Assembly: GCF_001612805.1 (NCBI RefSeq)
Contig: NZ_BDBD01000004.1
Location: forward strand, 434,001 to 498,000
Direction of reading: 5' to 3'
Source of the DNA: Nocardia coubleae NBRC 108252
GTDB lineage: Bacteria; Actinomycetota; Actinomycetes; Mycobacteriales; Mycobacteriaceae
Length of the DNA: 64,000 nucleotides
Part shown: one piece after another, positions 50,268 to 57,971 of the stretch
How the letters are laid out: each line of letters opens with the position of its first letter
Position numbering within the stretch: position 1 is the stretch's first letter
The notes under the pieces: generated by a model
What the model saw: only the letters and a program-made list of their open reading frames with translations
Told to the model about the DNA's origin: nothing
Databases searched by the model: none
Position numbers and translations under genes: made by a program

Positions 50268-50714
50268 GTGCGGTTCCATCTCGTCGACCGCATCGACACC
50301 ATCGAACCCTGGGCGCGGGTCGAGGCGGTCAAGCGGACGAGTTCGAGTGAGAGTTACTGGTCGACAACGGCTTTCGGCTCGCTGATGCCGCTGTCGATCC
50401 AGCTGGAGGTGCTCGCCCAGAGTCTGGCCTGGCTGATCTATCTCAGCACCGAGCGGCGGCAGCGGGCGGTGCTGCTGTCGGTCGGCGCCATGACGACCCG
50501 GTCCGCCATCGTGCCCGGCGACGACGTCGTCGCCTCCGTCGAAATCCTGTCCAGGGGCGACACCATCGTGGCCGGGGGCCGGCTGCTCGTGGGCGAGAGC
50601 GTCGTCTTCGAGGTCGACGACCTCATGTGCGGCCTGGTCGACGCCGACATGCTCGAGGACGCGGCGTCGGTGCGGATGCGCGAAGAACTATTGCGAAGCG
50701 GGGTCCGATCATGA
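50268..50714 (+). CDS. Hot-dog fold dehydratase-like subunit lacking the catalytic His
   Basis: A 148-residue FabZ-like protein. It begins MRFHLVDRIDTIEPWARVEAV, as FabZ does. At the FabZ motif GHFPG...PG...E, this protein reads WSTTAFGSLMPLSIQLEVLAQ, so the His is replaced by Thr (33 or 34) while the Glu (E47) is kept. It is not expected to be active alone. The paired DH-like protein at 51961 has the opposite loss, which suggests a heterodimer. The GTG start at 50268 is 3 bases after the ACP stop, and the end overlaps the next KS by 4 bases. Confidence 0.82.
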   Translation: MRFHLVDRIDTIEPWARVEAVKRTSSSESYWSTTAFGSLMPLSIQLEVLAQSLAWLIYLSTERRQRAVLLSVGAMTTRSAIVPGDDVVASVEILSRGDTIVAGGRLLVGESVVFEVDDLMCGLVDADMLEDAASVRMREELLRSGVRS

Positions 50715-51964
50715 ACAACGAGGTCGTCATCACCGGTATCGGGGCCGTCACCCCCGTGGGAAACACCGCACCGGACACGTGGTCGGCGCTGGCCGCCGGG
50801 CGCAGCGGAGTGGGCCGGATCGAGACGTTCGATCCGAGCACCTTCGAAGTCCAGATCGCCGGGATGGTGCGTGGCTTCAGCCCCGCGCCCGAGCTCTTGA
50901 CCACCCAGCGCTGGGATCTGCTCAGTCGGTCCGGCGGTTTCGGTGTCGTCGCCGCGGCACAGGCGCTGGCCCAGGCGGGCAATATCGGCTCGCACGACGA
51001 GGCCGCCCGTGGCGTTTTCGTCGGTGGCCACGTCGGCAGGCCCGAGCCGCAGGAGTTCGCCGAGATCGGGCTCACCCGGCGCACCAGCGACGGTGCGGTG
51101 ATCCATCGCCGCAGCACCGACAGCACGTGGCGCTGCGATCAGGGTGTCGACCTGATGGCCATCGCCGAGGTGGGCCGATGCCGTGGTCCGATCAGCGGGA
51201 TCAGCACCGCGTGCACGTCGGCGACCCATGCCGTGGGTGAGGCGATGCGCCGGATCCAGGCGGGCGAGATCACCATGGCGGTCGCCGGCGGCCAGGACTC
51301 GCTCACCACCTGGCTCGATGTCGCCGGATTCTCGCTGCTCGGTGCGCTCACCACCCGCTACAACGACAATCCGACCGAGGCCTCGAAACCGTTCGACGCC
51401 GAGCGCGACGGTTTCGTGCTCGGTGAGGGTTCGGTGCTGCTCGTGCTGGAGGAACGGCGCATCGCCGAGGCACGCGGCGCCCGGATTCTGGCGCGGCTCA
51501 CCGGTTACGCCTCGACGATGAACGCGTACCGGATCACCGATTCCCCGCCCGACGGTGGCGGGTCGATCACCGCCATGGCCGACGCGCTGGCCGACGCGGG
51601 GGTGGCGGGCACCGAGGTCGATTGTGTGTACGCGCACGGGACGAGCACGCCGGGCAACGACGTCTCCGAAACCGCCGCCGTCAAACACGTTTTCGGTGCG
51701 CACGCCTACGAATTGCTCGTCACCTCGCCGAAGTCCATGACCGGGCATCTCACCGCCGGGGCGGGTGCGCTCAATGTGCTCGCCGCGCTCGGGGGGATCA
51801 CCGAGGGGCTGGTCTCGCCGACCATCAACTACACGCACCCGGACCCCAAGCTCGACCTGGATTACGTCCCGAACCAGGCCAGAAAGGCCGATGTCTCGGT
51901 GGCGCTGGTCAATTCGTTCGCATTCGGTGGCACGAACGCCTCACTCGTGGTGCAGGCGCCATGA
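50711..51964 (+). CDS. Beta-ketoacyl-ACP synthase (KAS II type, complete triad)
   Basis: Decarboxylating condensing enzyme for chain elongation. The 417-residue protein carries the full Cys-His-His set: C168 in GISTACTSATHAV, H309 in CVYAHGTSTPGND and K341/H346 in SPKSMTGHLTAGAGA. The end VNSFAFGGTNASLVV is typical. It is coupled by 4-base overlaps to the DH-like genes on both sides. Its probable partner is the CLF-like protein at 52431, giving a split KS-CLF pair. Confidence 0.92.
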   Translation: MNNEVVITGIGAVTPVGNTAPDTWSALAAGRSGVGRIETFDPSTFEVQIAGMVRGFSPAPELLTTQRWDLLSRSGGFGVVAAAQALAQAGNIGSHDEAARGVFVGGHVGRPEPQEFAEIGLTRRTSDGAVIHRRSTDSTWRCDQGVDLMAIAEVGRCRGPISGISTACTSATHAVGEAMRRIQAGEITMAVAGGQDSLTTWLDVAGFSLLGALTTRYNDNPTEASKPFDAERDGFVLGEGSVLLVLEERRIAEARGARILARLTGYASTMNAYRITDSPPDGGGSITAMADALADAGVAGTEVDCVYAHGTSTPGNDVSETAAVKHVFGAHAYELLVTSPKSMTGHLTAGAGALNVLAALGGITEGLVSPTINYTHPDPKLDLDYVPNQARKADVSVALVNSFAFGGTNASLVVQAP

Positions 51965-52434
51965 GTACGCCCGCGGTGACCGTGCCGAGCACGGATGTCG
52001 GCGCCGGGTCGCCGGTGCCGCCCGACGCCCTGGCCGTGGCCGGCGGCCTGCGCCTGGACCGCGTCGTCGAGTTGCGGCCCGGTGCGGGTGCCAGTGCCCT
52101 CGCGAACGTACCCAACACCCTGCCCGTGTTCGACACCCATTTCCAGCGGTTCCCGGTACTGCCCGGGGTGCTCATGCTGCACGGCATGGCGAACCTGGCC
52201 GATGTGTTGCTCGGCCGGGACGGTGGCCGGTGGCGGCTCACCGGCGCGCGGCGGGTGCAGTTCCGCCACTATGTGCGCCCCGGCGACCAGCTGCACGTGG
52301 CGGTCGACATCCGCCGACTCGACAGCACGGTGGCTCGCCTCACCGGGCGCATCACCCGGGCCGACGCGGTGGTCGTCCTCGCGCGGGAGCTCACCATGAC
52401 CCGTGACGCGGGTCCAGAGAGGGAAATCTCATGA
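51961..52434 (+). CDS. Hot-dog fold dehydratase-like subunit lacking the catalytic Glu
   Basis: A 157-residue FabZ/FabA-like protein with a 35-residue polar N-terminus. The FabZ motif is seen as DTHFQRFPVLPGVLMLHGM: His60 and PGV are kept, but the residue in the position of the catalytic Glu (14 residues after the His) is His74. It is the mirror image of the loss in the protein at 50268. In FabZ dimers the His and Glu come from opposite subunits, so the two proteins together could make one complete active site. It is coupled on both sides by 4-base overlaps. Confidence 0.82.
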   Translation: MSTPAVTVPSTDVGAGSPVPPDALAVAGGLRLDRVVELRPGAGASALANVPNTLPVFDTHFQRFPVLPGVLMLHGMANLADVLLGRDGGRWRLTGARRVQFRHYVRPGDQLHVAVDIRRLDSTVARLTGRITRADAVVVLARELTMTRDAGPEREIS

Positions 52435-53699
52435 ATCGCGTTGTCATCAGCGGCATCGGTGTGGTGTCGCCCCTGGGTACCGGATTCACCCAGACCTGGA
52501 AGGAACTGGTGGCCGGGCGCAGCGCGGTGCGCCCGATCACCGCCTACGACCCCTCCTCGCTGCGCACCCGATTCGGCGCCGAGATCACCGACTTCGACGC
52601 GAAACCCTTTGTTCGTAACCGCAAGTCACTGCGGCTGATGACGCGCGCCAACCAGCTGGCGCACGCCGCGGTCCGGCTGGCCACCGAGGAGGCGCGCATC
52701 GACCCGGCCACCTCGGGCAACGACTCGGTCGGTGTCTTCCTCGCCAGCGAGAACCAGATCTCCGATCCCCTGCACATTCTCGACGCGACCGTCGAGGCGT
52801 GCGGGCCCGACGGCCGGATCGACCCGACCCGGTTGGGGCACGAGGCGGCCCGGATGTACCCGCTGTTCTTCGTCGAAGGGCTGCCCTCGGCCGAATTGTT
52901 CTTCCTCTCCGAGGAATTCGGCTTCGCCGGGCCGAGCGCTTTTCTCTCCGGGGCGGGCGACGCGGGCATCAGCGCGATCGGCAATGCCTACCGGGCCATC
53001 GCACGCGGGGAGACCACGGTCGCCGTCGCGGGTGGTTTCGACGACGGCGTCTCCTGGTGGTGCATGTCGAAACTGGACCGGCTCGACCTGCTCACCGACC
53101 GCAACGAGGCGGGTGCGGTGCGCCCGTACGACCGCGACGCCACCGGAACCGTCCTCGGCGAAGGCGCGTGCATGCTCGTGCTGGAGGACTACGACACCGC
53201 GGTGGCCCGCGGGATCGAACCGTACGCCGAGATCGTCGGTTTCGGCGGTGGCTCGGATCCGGTGACGCCCGGCGAGATCTGGGGCGACGGCACCGGCCTG
53301 CGCAACGCCCTGGCATCGGCCATGCGCGAGGCGGGTGTCGCGGGCACCGAGATCGGCTATGTGGCCACCGACGGCGCGGCGGTGATCCGGGCCGATCTGG
53401 CCGAGGCGCGGGCTTTGCGGGCCGCGCTCGGCGCCGGGGCCGACACCGTCGCGGCCAGCAGCGTGCAGCCCGCACTCGGCCAATTACTCTCCGCCGCAGG
53501 CCCTTTGAATGTGGCGCTGGCGGCGATGGCGCTGCGCGAGGCCACCGTGACGCCGACCTTGAATCTGTCCACCGCGGCGCCGCGGTGCGACCTGGACTGG
53601 GTGCCCGGTACGGCACGCGAACTGCGCGCGGACTACAGCCTCGCGCTGGGCCGGGGACTGTCGGGCCAGGCCGCGGCGCTGGCTCTGCGGCGCCTGTAG
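52431..53699 (+). CDS. Chain-length-factor-like ketosynthase homologue (catalytically dead)
   Basis: A 422-residue KS-fold protein that lacks all three catalytic residues. The Cys position is Gly176 (LSGAGDAGISAIGNA), the HGTGT motif is replaced by VATDGAAVIRAD, and KSxxGH is replaced by SVQPALGQLLSAAG. Chain-length factors of type II PKS have lost the same Cys (usually to Gln) and control chain length as heterodimer partners of the active KS. It is coupled to the DH-like gene before it. The nearest active partners are the KS at 50711 and the fused KS at 53731. Confidence 0.87.
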   Translation: MNRVVISGIGVVSPLGTGFTQTWKELVAGRSAVRPITAYDPSSLRTRFGAEITDFDAKPFVRNRKSLRLMTRANQLAHAAVRLATEEARIDPATSGNDSVGVFLASENQISDPLHILDATVEACGPDGRIDPTRLGHEAARMYPLFFVEGLPSAELFFLSEEFGFAGPSAFLSGAGDAGISAIGNAYRAIARGETTVAVAGGFDDGVSWWCMSKLDRLDLLTDRNEAGAVRPYDRDATGTVLGEGACMLVLEDYDTAVARGIEPYAEIVGFGGGSDPVTPGEIWGDGTGLRNALASAMREAGVAGTEIGYVATDGAAVIRADLAEARALRAALGAGADTVAASSVQPALGQLLSAAGPLNVALAAMALREATVTPTLNLSTAAPRCDLDWVPGTARELRADYSLALGRGLSGQAAALALRRL

Positions 53700-53730
53700 A
53701 GCCCGCTGGAACCACGAACAGGAGTGCACG

Positions 53731-56058
53731 GTGAAGACGAGAGAAACCCAGCACATGTCCCTGCGAACGGTGGTCGTCGTCGCTGTCGGCGCCGTCACCT
53801 CGCAAGGCGATACGGCCAAGGCGCTGTGGGACGGCGTACGTGCCGGTCATGTCGCGATCGACCCGGTCGAGCACCTGCCCATGTCGGACTACAACACCCG
53901 GATCGGCGGTGAGGTCCGCTCCCCCGTCGCACCCTCACCGATCGCCGACGAAGTAGGCGGATTCCGGGACCGCGCTTTCGATTTCGCGTTCGCCGCCGCC
54001 ACCGAGGCGATGGAGGCGGCGGGCGCCCTGGTCGCCGAGGTGGCGCCGCACGACCGGGCCATCGTGCTCGGCACCTGCAACGCGGGCCTGCTCAGCACCC
54101 TCGAGTGGCTCGGTGACGACGGTGTCGGCGCCGGCACCCCCGAACTCGCCATGTTCGGTCCGCCGCAGGCCATCGCCGAATCGCTGGCGGCGCATTTCCA
54201 GTGCGCCGGTCCGGTGTTCTCGGTGAACACCGCCTGCGCCGCGGGGGCGAACGCGATCGGCTACGCCGCCGATCTGATCGCGCTCGGGCGGGCCGACATG
54301 GTGCTGGCCGGCGGCACCGACGCCCTGTCCGACGTGGCCTACGCGGGATTCAACTCGCTCGGTTCGCTGTCGCCGACACCGGCGGCGCCGTACCAGGACA
54401 AGCGAACCGGGCTCTCGCTCGGTGAGGGCAGCGGCATGCTCGTCCTGACCAGCGCCGAGCTGGCTGCCGCGGCCGAGGTGGAGCCGCTGTGTGTGATCCG
54501 CGGCTACGGGCTGTCCGCCGACGGCTACCACCCGACCGCACCGCGCCCCGACGGCACCGGCGCCGCGCGGGCCATCCGTTCGGCCATCGAATGGGCCGGG
54601 TTGCACGACAGCGACATCGGCTACGTCAATAGCCACGGCACCGGCACACCACGCAACGACAGCGCCGAGGCCAAGGCCACCCGGCTCGCGCTCGGCGACG
54701 CCGCCGATACCGTGCCGGTGAGCAGTTCCAAGTCGATGATCGGGCACCTGCTCGGCGCGGCGGGTGCGGTCGAGGCGATCATCACCGTCGGCGCGTTGCG
54801 CAACGGCGTGCTGCCGCCGACCGCCAATCTCGTTCGGGCCGACCCGGAATGCGTGCTCGACCACATCCCGGTGTCCCCGCGGGTCGGCAAGATCGACCAT
54901 GCGATCTCGAACAACTTCGCTTTCGCGGGTGCCAACGCGAGTGTGGTGTTCTCCGAACGCGCCGCCGAGCCGACCCGCGTCGAGCGTTCGCGCGTGGTGG
55001 TGACGGGGACGGGAGCCGTCGGTGCCGCCGGCCTCGATGTGCGGGCGGCCTTGCGCGCGGTCACCGAAGGCCGTGACTGCACCCAGGTCGACGACGGTGT
55101 GCGGCTGGGTCTGATCGACACCGATCCCAGCGACCATCTGACCAGGCGGGAGGCCAGGCGGATGGACCGGCTCGGCCTGCTGTCGACCTTCGCGGCGAGC
55201 CGGGCGCTGGCCGAGGCGGGTGCCGATCTGATCGCCGACGACCCCGACCGGGTCGGCGTGGTCTTCGGCACCGGGCTCGGTCCGATGGAGGCGATGGAGC
55301 AGTTCGTGCGCCCGCTGCGCGCGGAAGGGGTGGCGGCGGCGAACCCGGCCGTGTTCCCCAACACCGTGTACAACGCGGCGGCGGGCAGTGTCGCCACGCT
55401 GCTCGGCGCGCTCGGGCCCACCTCGACGGTGACGTCCGGACACGCGGCGGGCGCGAACGCGCTCTGCTACGGCTACGACATGGTCTCGCTCGGCCGCGCG
55501 ACCGCGATCCTGGCCACTGCCGCCGACACCCTCACCCCGCTCGTGGTGCGTGGCTACCGCAGGCTCGGCCTGCCCATGGGCCCGCACGACACGTTCGCCC
55601 TCGCCGAGGGCGGTGCCGCGGTGATGCTCGAGCGGTACGACAACGCCGTTCGCCGGGGCGCCACCGTGTACGCCGAGGTACTCGGACATGCCACCGCATC
55701 GGACGCGCGCGGTGTGGGGCGCACCGATCCGACCGGCGCCGCTGTGGAACGCGCCATGCGCGCCGCACTCGACGCCGCGGGTCTGAGACCGGGCGATATC
55801 GCCGAGGTGTGGACCAACGAGGTCGGCCTGCCCGCCTTCGACGAGCCCGAGAACCAGGCCCTGCACCGGCTTTTCGGCGACAACGCCCCGCGGCGCATCG
55901 CCGCCAAACGGGCGCTCGGCGAACAACTCGGTGCGGGCGGGCTGCTCGCCGCCGCACTGGCCACCTGTGACCGGCCCGATCGGGGCGTGGCCCTGGTGAA
56001 TAGCTCGTCACTGGGCGGTACCCACATCAGCATCGTGCTCGCGCCGCTGACCGACTGA
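53731..56058 (+). CDS. Fused ketosynthase-chain-length-factor-like protein (two KS domains)
   Basis: A single 775-residue polypeptide with two KS folds. Residues about 10-410 are an active KS: C169 in SVNTACAAGANAI, H302 in NSHGTGTPRND, K334 and H339 in KSMIGHLLGAAG. Residues about 421-775 are a second KS-fold that starts VVVTGTGAVGAAG and has lost all three: Cys to His571 (TSGHAAGANALCYG), HGTGT to WTNEVGLPAF (N696), KSxxGH to KRALGEQLGAGG (E731). The second half therefore looks like a CLF covalently joined to its KS. The GTG start at 53731 has AGGAG six bases upstream. I know no type II PKS with this fusion, but I cannot search. Confidence 0.88.
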   Translation: MKTRETQHMSLRTVVVVAVGAVTSQGDTAKALWDGVRAGHVAIDPVEHLPMSDYNTRIGGEVRSPVAPSPIADEVGGFRDRAFDFAFAAATEAMEAAGALVAEVAPHDRAIVLGTCNAGLLSTLEWLGDDGVGAGTPELAMFGPPQAIAESLAAHFQCAGPVFSVNTACAAGANAIGYAADLIALGRADMVLAGGTDALSDVAYAGFNSLGSLSPTPAAPYQDKRTGLSLGEGSGMLVLTSAELAAAAEVEPLCVIRGYGLSADGYHPTAPRPDGTGAARAIRSAIEWAGLHDSDIGYVNSHGTGTPRNDSAEAKATRLALGDAADTVPVSSSKSMIGHLLGAAGAVEAIITVGALRNGVLPPTANLVRADPECVLDHIPVSPRVGKIDHAISNNFAFAGANASVVFSERAAEPTRVERSRVVVTGTGAVGAAGLDVRAALRAVTEGRDCTQVDDGVRLGLIDTDPSDHLTRREARRMDRLGLLSTFAASRALAEAGADLIADDPDRVGVVFGTGLGPMEAMEQFVRPLRAEGVAAANPAVFPNTVYNAAAGSVATLLGALGPTSTVTSGHAAGANALCYGYDMVSLGRATAILATAADTLTPLVVRGYRRLGLPMGPHDTFALAEGGAAVMLERYDNAVRRGATVYAEVLGHATASDARGVGRTDPTGAAVERAMRAALDAAGLRPGDIAEVWTNEVGLPAFDEPENQALHRLFGDNAPRRIAAKRALGEQLGAGGLLAAALATCDRPDRGVALVNSSSLGGTHISIVLAPLTD

Positions 56059-56087
56059 GCATCCGAACACAAAGGACTACAAGCGTT

Positions 56088-57179
56088 ATGGCAACACCGG
56101 AATTCACGGCCGAGGTGGTCGGCACGGGCAGTTACCTGCACGGCGACCCGATCGACAACAAGCAGATCGAAGCACTGCTCGGTCCCGTACCCGAGGACAT
56201 TCTCGACGGCATCCAGGTCAAGGAGCGGCACTGGATGATCGATCCCGACACCGGCGAACACCTGGTGACCAACTCCCAGATGGCCGCGGGCGCCGCGACC
56301 GCGGCGCTCGAGCGGGCGGGCATCGAGGCGGGTGAGGTGGATCTGATCGTCATGTCGACGGCCAGCCCCGAATACCTGCTGCCGCCCGCGGTGACGTTCG
56401 TGCAGGAACACCTCGGGATCGCCGAATGCACCACCATCGAAGTCCGTTCCGGCTGTGCGGGTTTCGTGGAGGCCGCCGATGTGGCGCGCGGCTACCTCGA
56501 GCGCGGCACGCACCGGACCGCCCTGGTGATCGGCAGCGAGGCCATCTCGCCCCTGCTCGTCCCGATGTATCGCGGCATCGACCCGGAGCGGATCCGCATG
56601 CGGGATCGGCTGGTGGCCTACACCTTCGGTGACGGTGCGGGTGCGCTCGTGCTGCGCGCCGAACCGGCCGACCCGCAGACCCGGGCCGGGGTACTCGGTT
56701 CCTCGATCGTCACGATGGGCGGCACCAAGAAGCCGGGCATGCAGGTGATCGGCGGGTCGACGCACGCCCCACTGCACAAGCAGGTGCTGGCCAAGCGCCT
56801 GATGGAGCTGAAGGTCGACGTCGTGGAGTCGGGAAAGTTCATCCCGCACATGATCACCCGCTCGCTGCGCGAGATGCTCGAGATCAGCGGAGTGAAGGCC
56901 GAGGACATCGCCCTGTGGGTCGTCCCCGAGGGCAACGCCGGCTACATGACCAGTGAGCTGGAGGCGGCCGGTCTGCTCACCGACGAGTGGCTGGCCCTGC
57001 GCGACAAGATCTACGAGAACATCGAACGGGTCGGCGCCACCGGTTCGGCCGCTGTTCCCCTCGCCCTGGACGAGGCAGCGCGCGCGGGCCGGTTGAGGAC
57101 GGGCGACAACGTCTTGCTGCTTGCCATCGAGACGAGCAAGTGGAAGTACGCCGGGATGACCCTGGTCTGGGCGGGCTGA
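56088..57179 (+). CDS. KAS III-like condensing or acyl-transfer enzyme with altered triad
   Basis: A 363-residue thiolase-fold protein of the FabH type. The nucleophile C123 is in EVRSGCAGFVEAA. The usual His motif P-H-Q-A-N reads WVVPEGNAGYM (His to Glu281), and the usual GNTSAAS reads GATGSAAVP (Asn to Ala317). Canonical decarboxylative KAS III chemistry is therefore doubtful, so it may be an acyltransferase or starter/termination enzyme, as some FabH relatives are. The ATG at 56088 is preceded by AAAGGA at about 12 bases. It lies directly after the fused KS. Confidence 0.86.
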   Translation: MATPEFTAEVVGTGSYLHGDPIDNKQIEALLGPVPEDILDGIQVKERHWMIDPDTGEHLVTNSQMAAGAATAALERAGIEAGEVDLIVMSTASPEYLLPPAVTFVQEHLGIAECTTIEVRSGCAGFVEAADVARGYLERGTHRTALVIGSEAISPLLVPMYRGIDPERIRMRDRLVAYTFGDGAGALVLRAEPADPQTRAGVLGSSIVTMGGTKKPGMQVIGGSTHAPLHKQVLAKRLMELKVDVVESGKFIPHMITRSLREMLEISGVKAEDIALWVVPEGNAGYMTSELEAAGLLTDEWLALRDKIYENIERVGATGSAAVPLALDEAARAGRLRTGDNVLLLAIETSKWKYAGMTLVWAG

Positions 57180-57182
57180 GGG

Positions 57183-57971
57183 ATGCGCCCTGCCGTGGGC
57201 CCGATCGAGACGGGCCGGTTTCGCACGAGTGCGGCGACGCTCGAATACGCCCACGTCAGTGGTGACATCAGGCCGTCGCTGTGCATGCTGCACGGGCTGG
57301 GCGCACGGTGGCAGACCTTCCGGCCGCTCGTCCGATCGCTCGGCCCCGGTTGGGACGTCTACGCACCGGATCTGCGCGGGCACGGCCGATCCGACTGGGT
57401 GGCAGGCCATTACGCGCTGGCCGACTTCGCCGCCGATGTCGAACAGTTCGTCACCGAGCGCATCGGCGCCCCGGTGGTGCTGTTCGGGCATTCGATGGGC
57501 GGCTGGATCGCCGCCATGGTCGCCGCCGCCCGCCCCGATCTGGTGCGGGCGGTGGTGATCGTCGACTCGGCGCTGTACCGGCTCAACGATTCCCAGCGCG
57601 CGGCGATGCTCGGCTACGCGGTCCCCAATCAGGCGATGCGTTCGATCGCCGTATCGCTGCGCATGGCCGATCCGGAACTGAATCAACGCTGGGTGGAGGG
57701 TCGCAACCAGCGCGAACAAGACCCCGACGAGCTGATGTCGCGACTGCGGTGTCCGGTGTTGCTCGTCCAGGGCGACGAGCGCACCGGCGCGCTCATGACC
57801 GACGAACACGTGCGGCGCGCGCTCGGGCTGCTTGCCGACGGCTCGCACGTGTTCGTTCCCGGTACCGGCCATGCCGTGCACGCGGAAGCGCCCGGCCCCG
57901 TCGCCGACGCGCTGCGGGCGTTCCTGGCCGAACAGATCGACAAGTCAGAGCCGAACGGAGAGTTCCGATGA
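57183..57971 (+). CDS. Alpha/beta-hydrolase, candidate product-release enzyme
   Basis: A 262-residue hydrolase. The oxyanion motif is MLHGLG, the nucleophile elbow is LFGHSMGGWIAAM, the acid is in VQGDERTGAL and the His is in VPGTGHAVHAEAP. It starts 3 bases after the KAS III-like stop and overlaps the AccDA start by 4 bases. In this context it may act as the thioesterase that frees the acyl chain from the ACP. This is inference from position: a lipase or epoxide-type activity cannot be excluded. Confidence 0.85.
   Translation: MRPAVGPIETGRFRTSAATLEYAHVSGDIRPSLCMLHGLGARWQTFRPLVRSLGPGWDVYAPDLRGHGRSDWVAGHYALADFAADVEQFVTERIGAPVVLFGHSMGGWIAAMVAAARPDLVRAVVIVDSALYRLNDSQRAAMLGYAVPNQAMRSIAVSLRMADPELNQRWVEGRNQREQDPDELMSRLRCPVLLVQGDERTGALMTDEHVRRALGLLADGSHVFVPGTGHAVHAEAPGPVADALRAFLAEQIDKSEPNGEFR

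Noticed and set aside
53935..55926. 663-codon open frame opposite the fused KS
   Set aside because: Antisense to strong KS motifs on the other strand, with composition typical of a shadow frame.
55554..57881. 775-codon open frame on the minus strand opposite the KS-CLF, KAS III and hydrolase genes
   Set aside because: It spans three well-defined plus-strand genes and has no recognisable domain. Long antisense frames are expected at this GC content.
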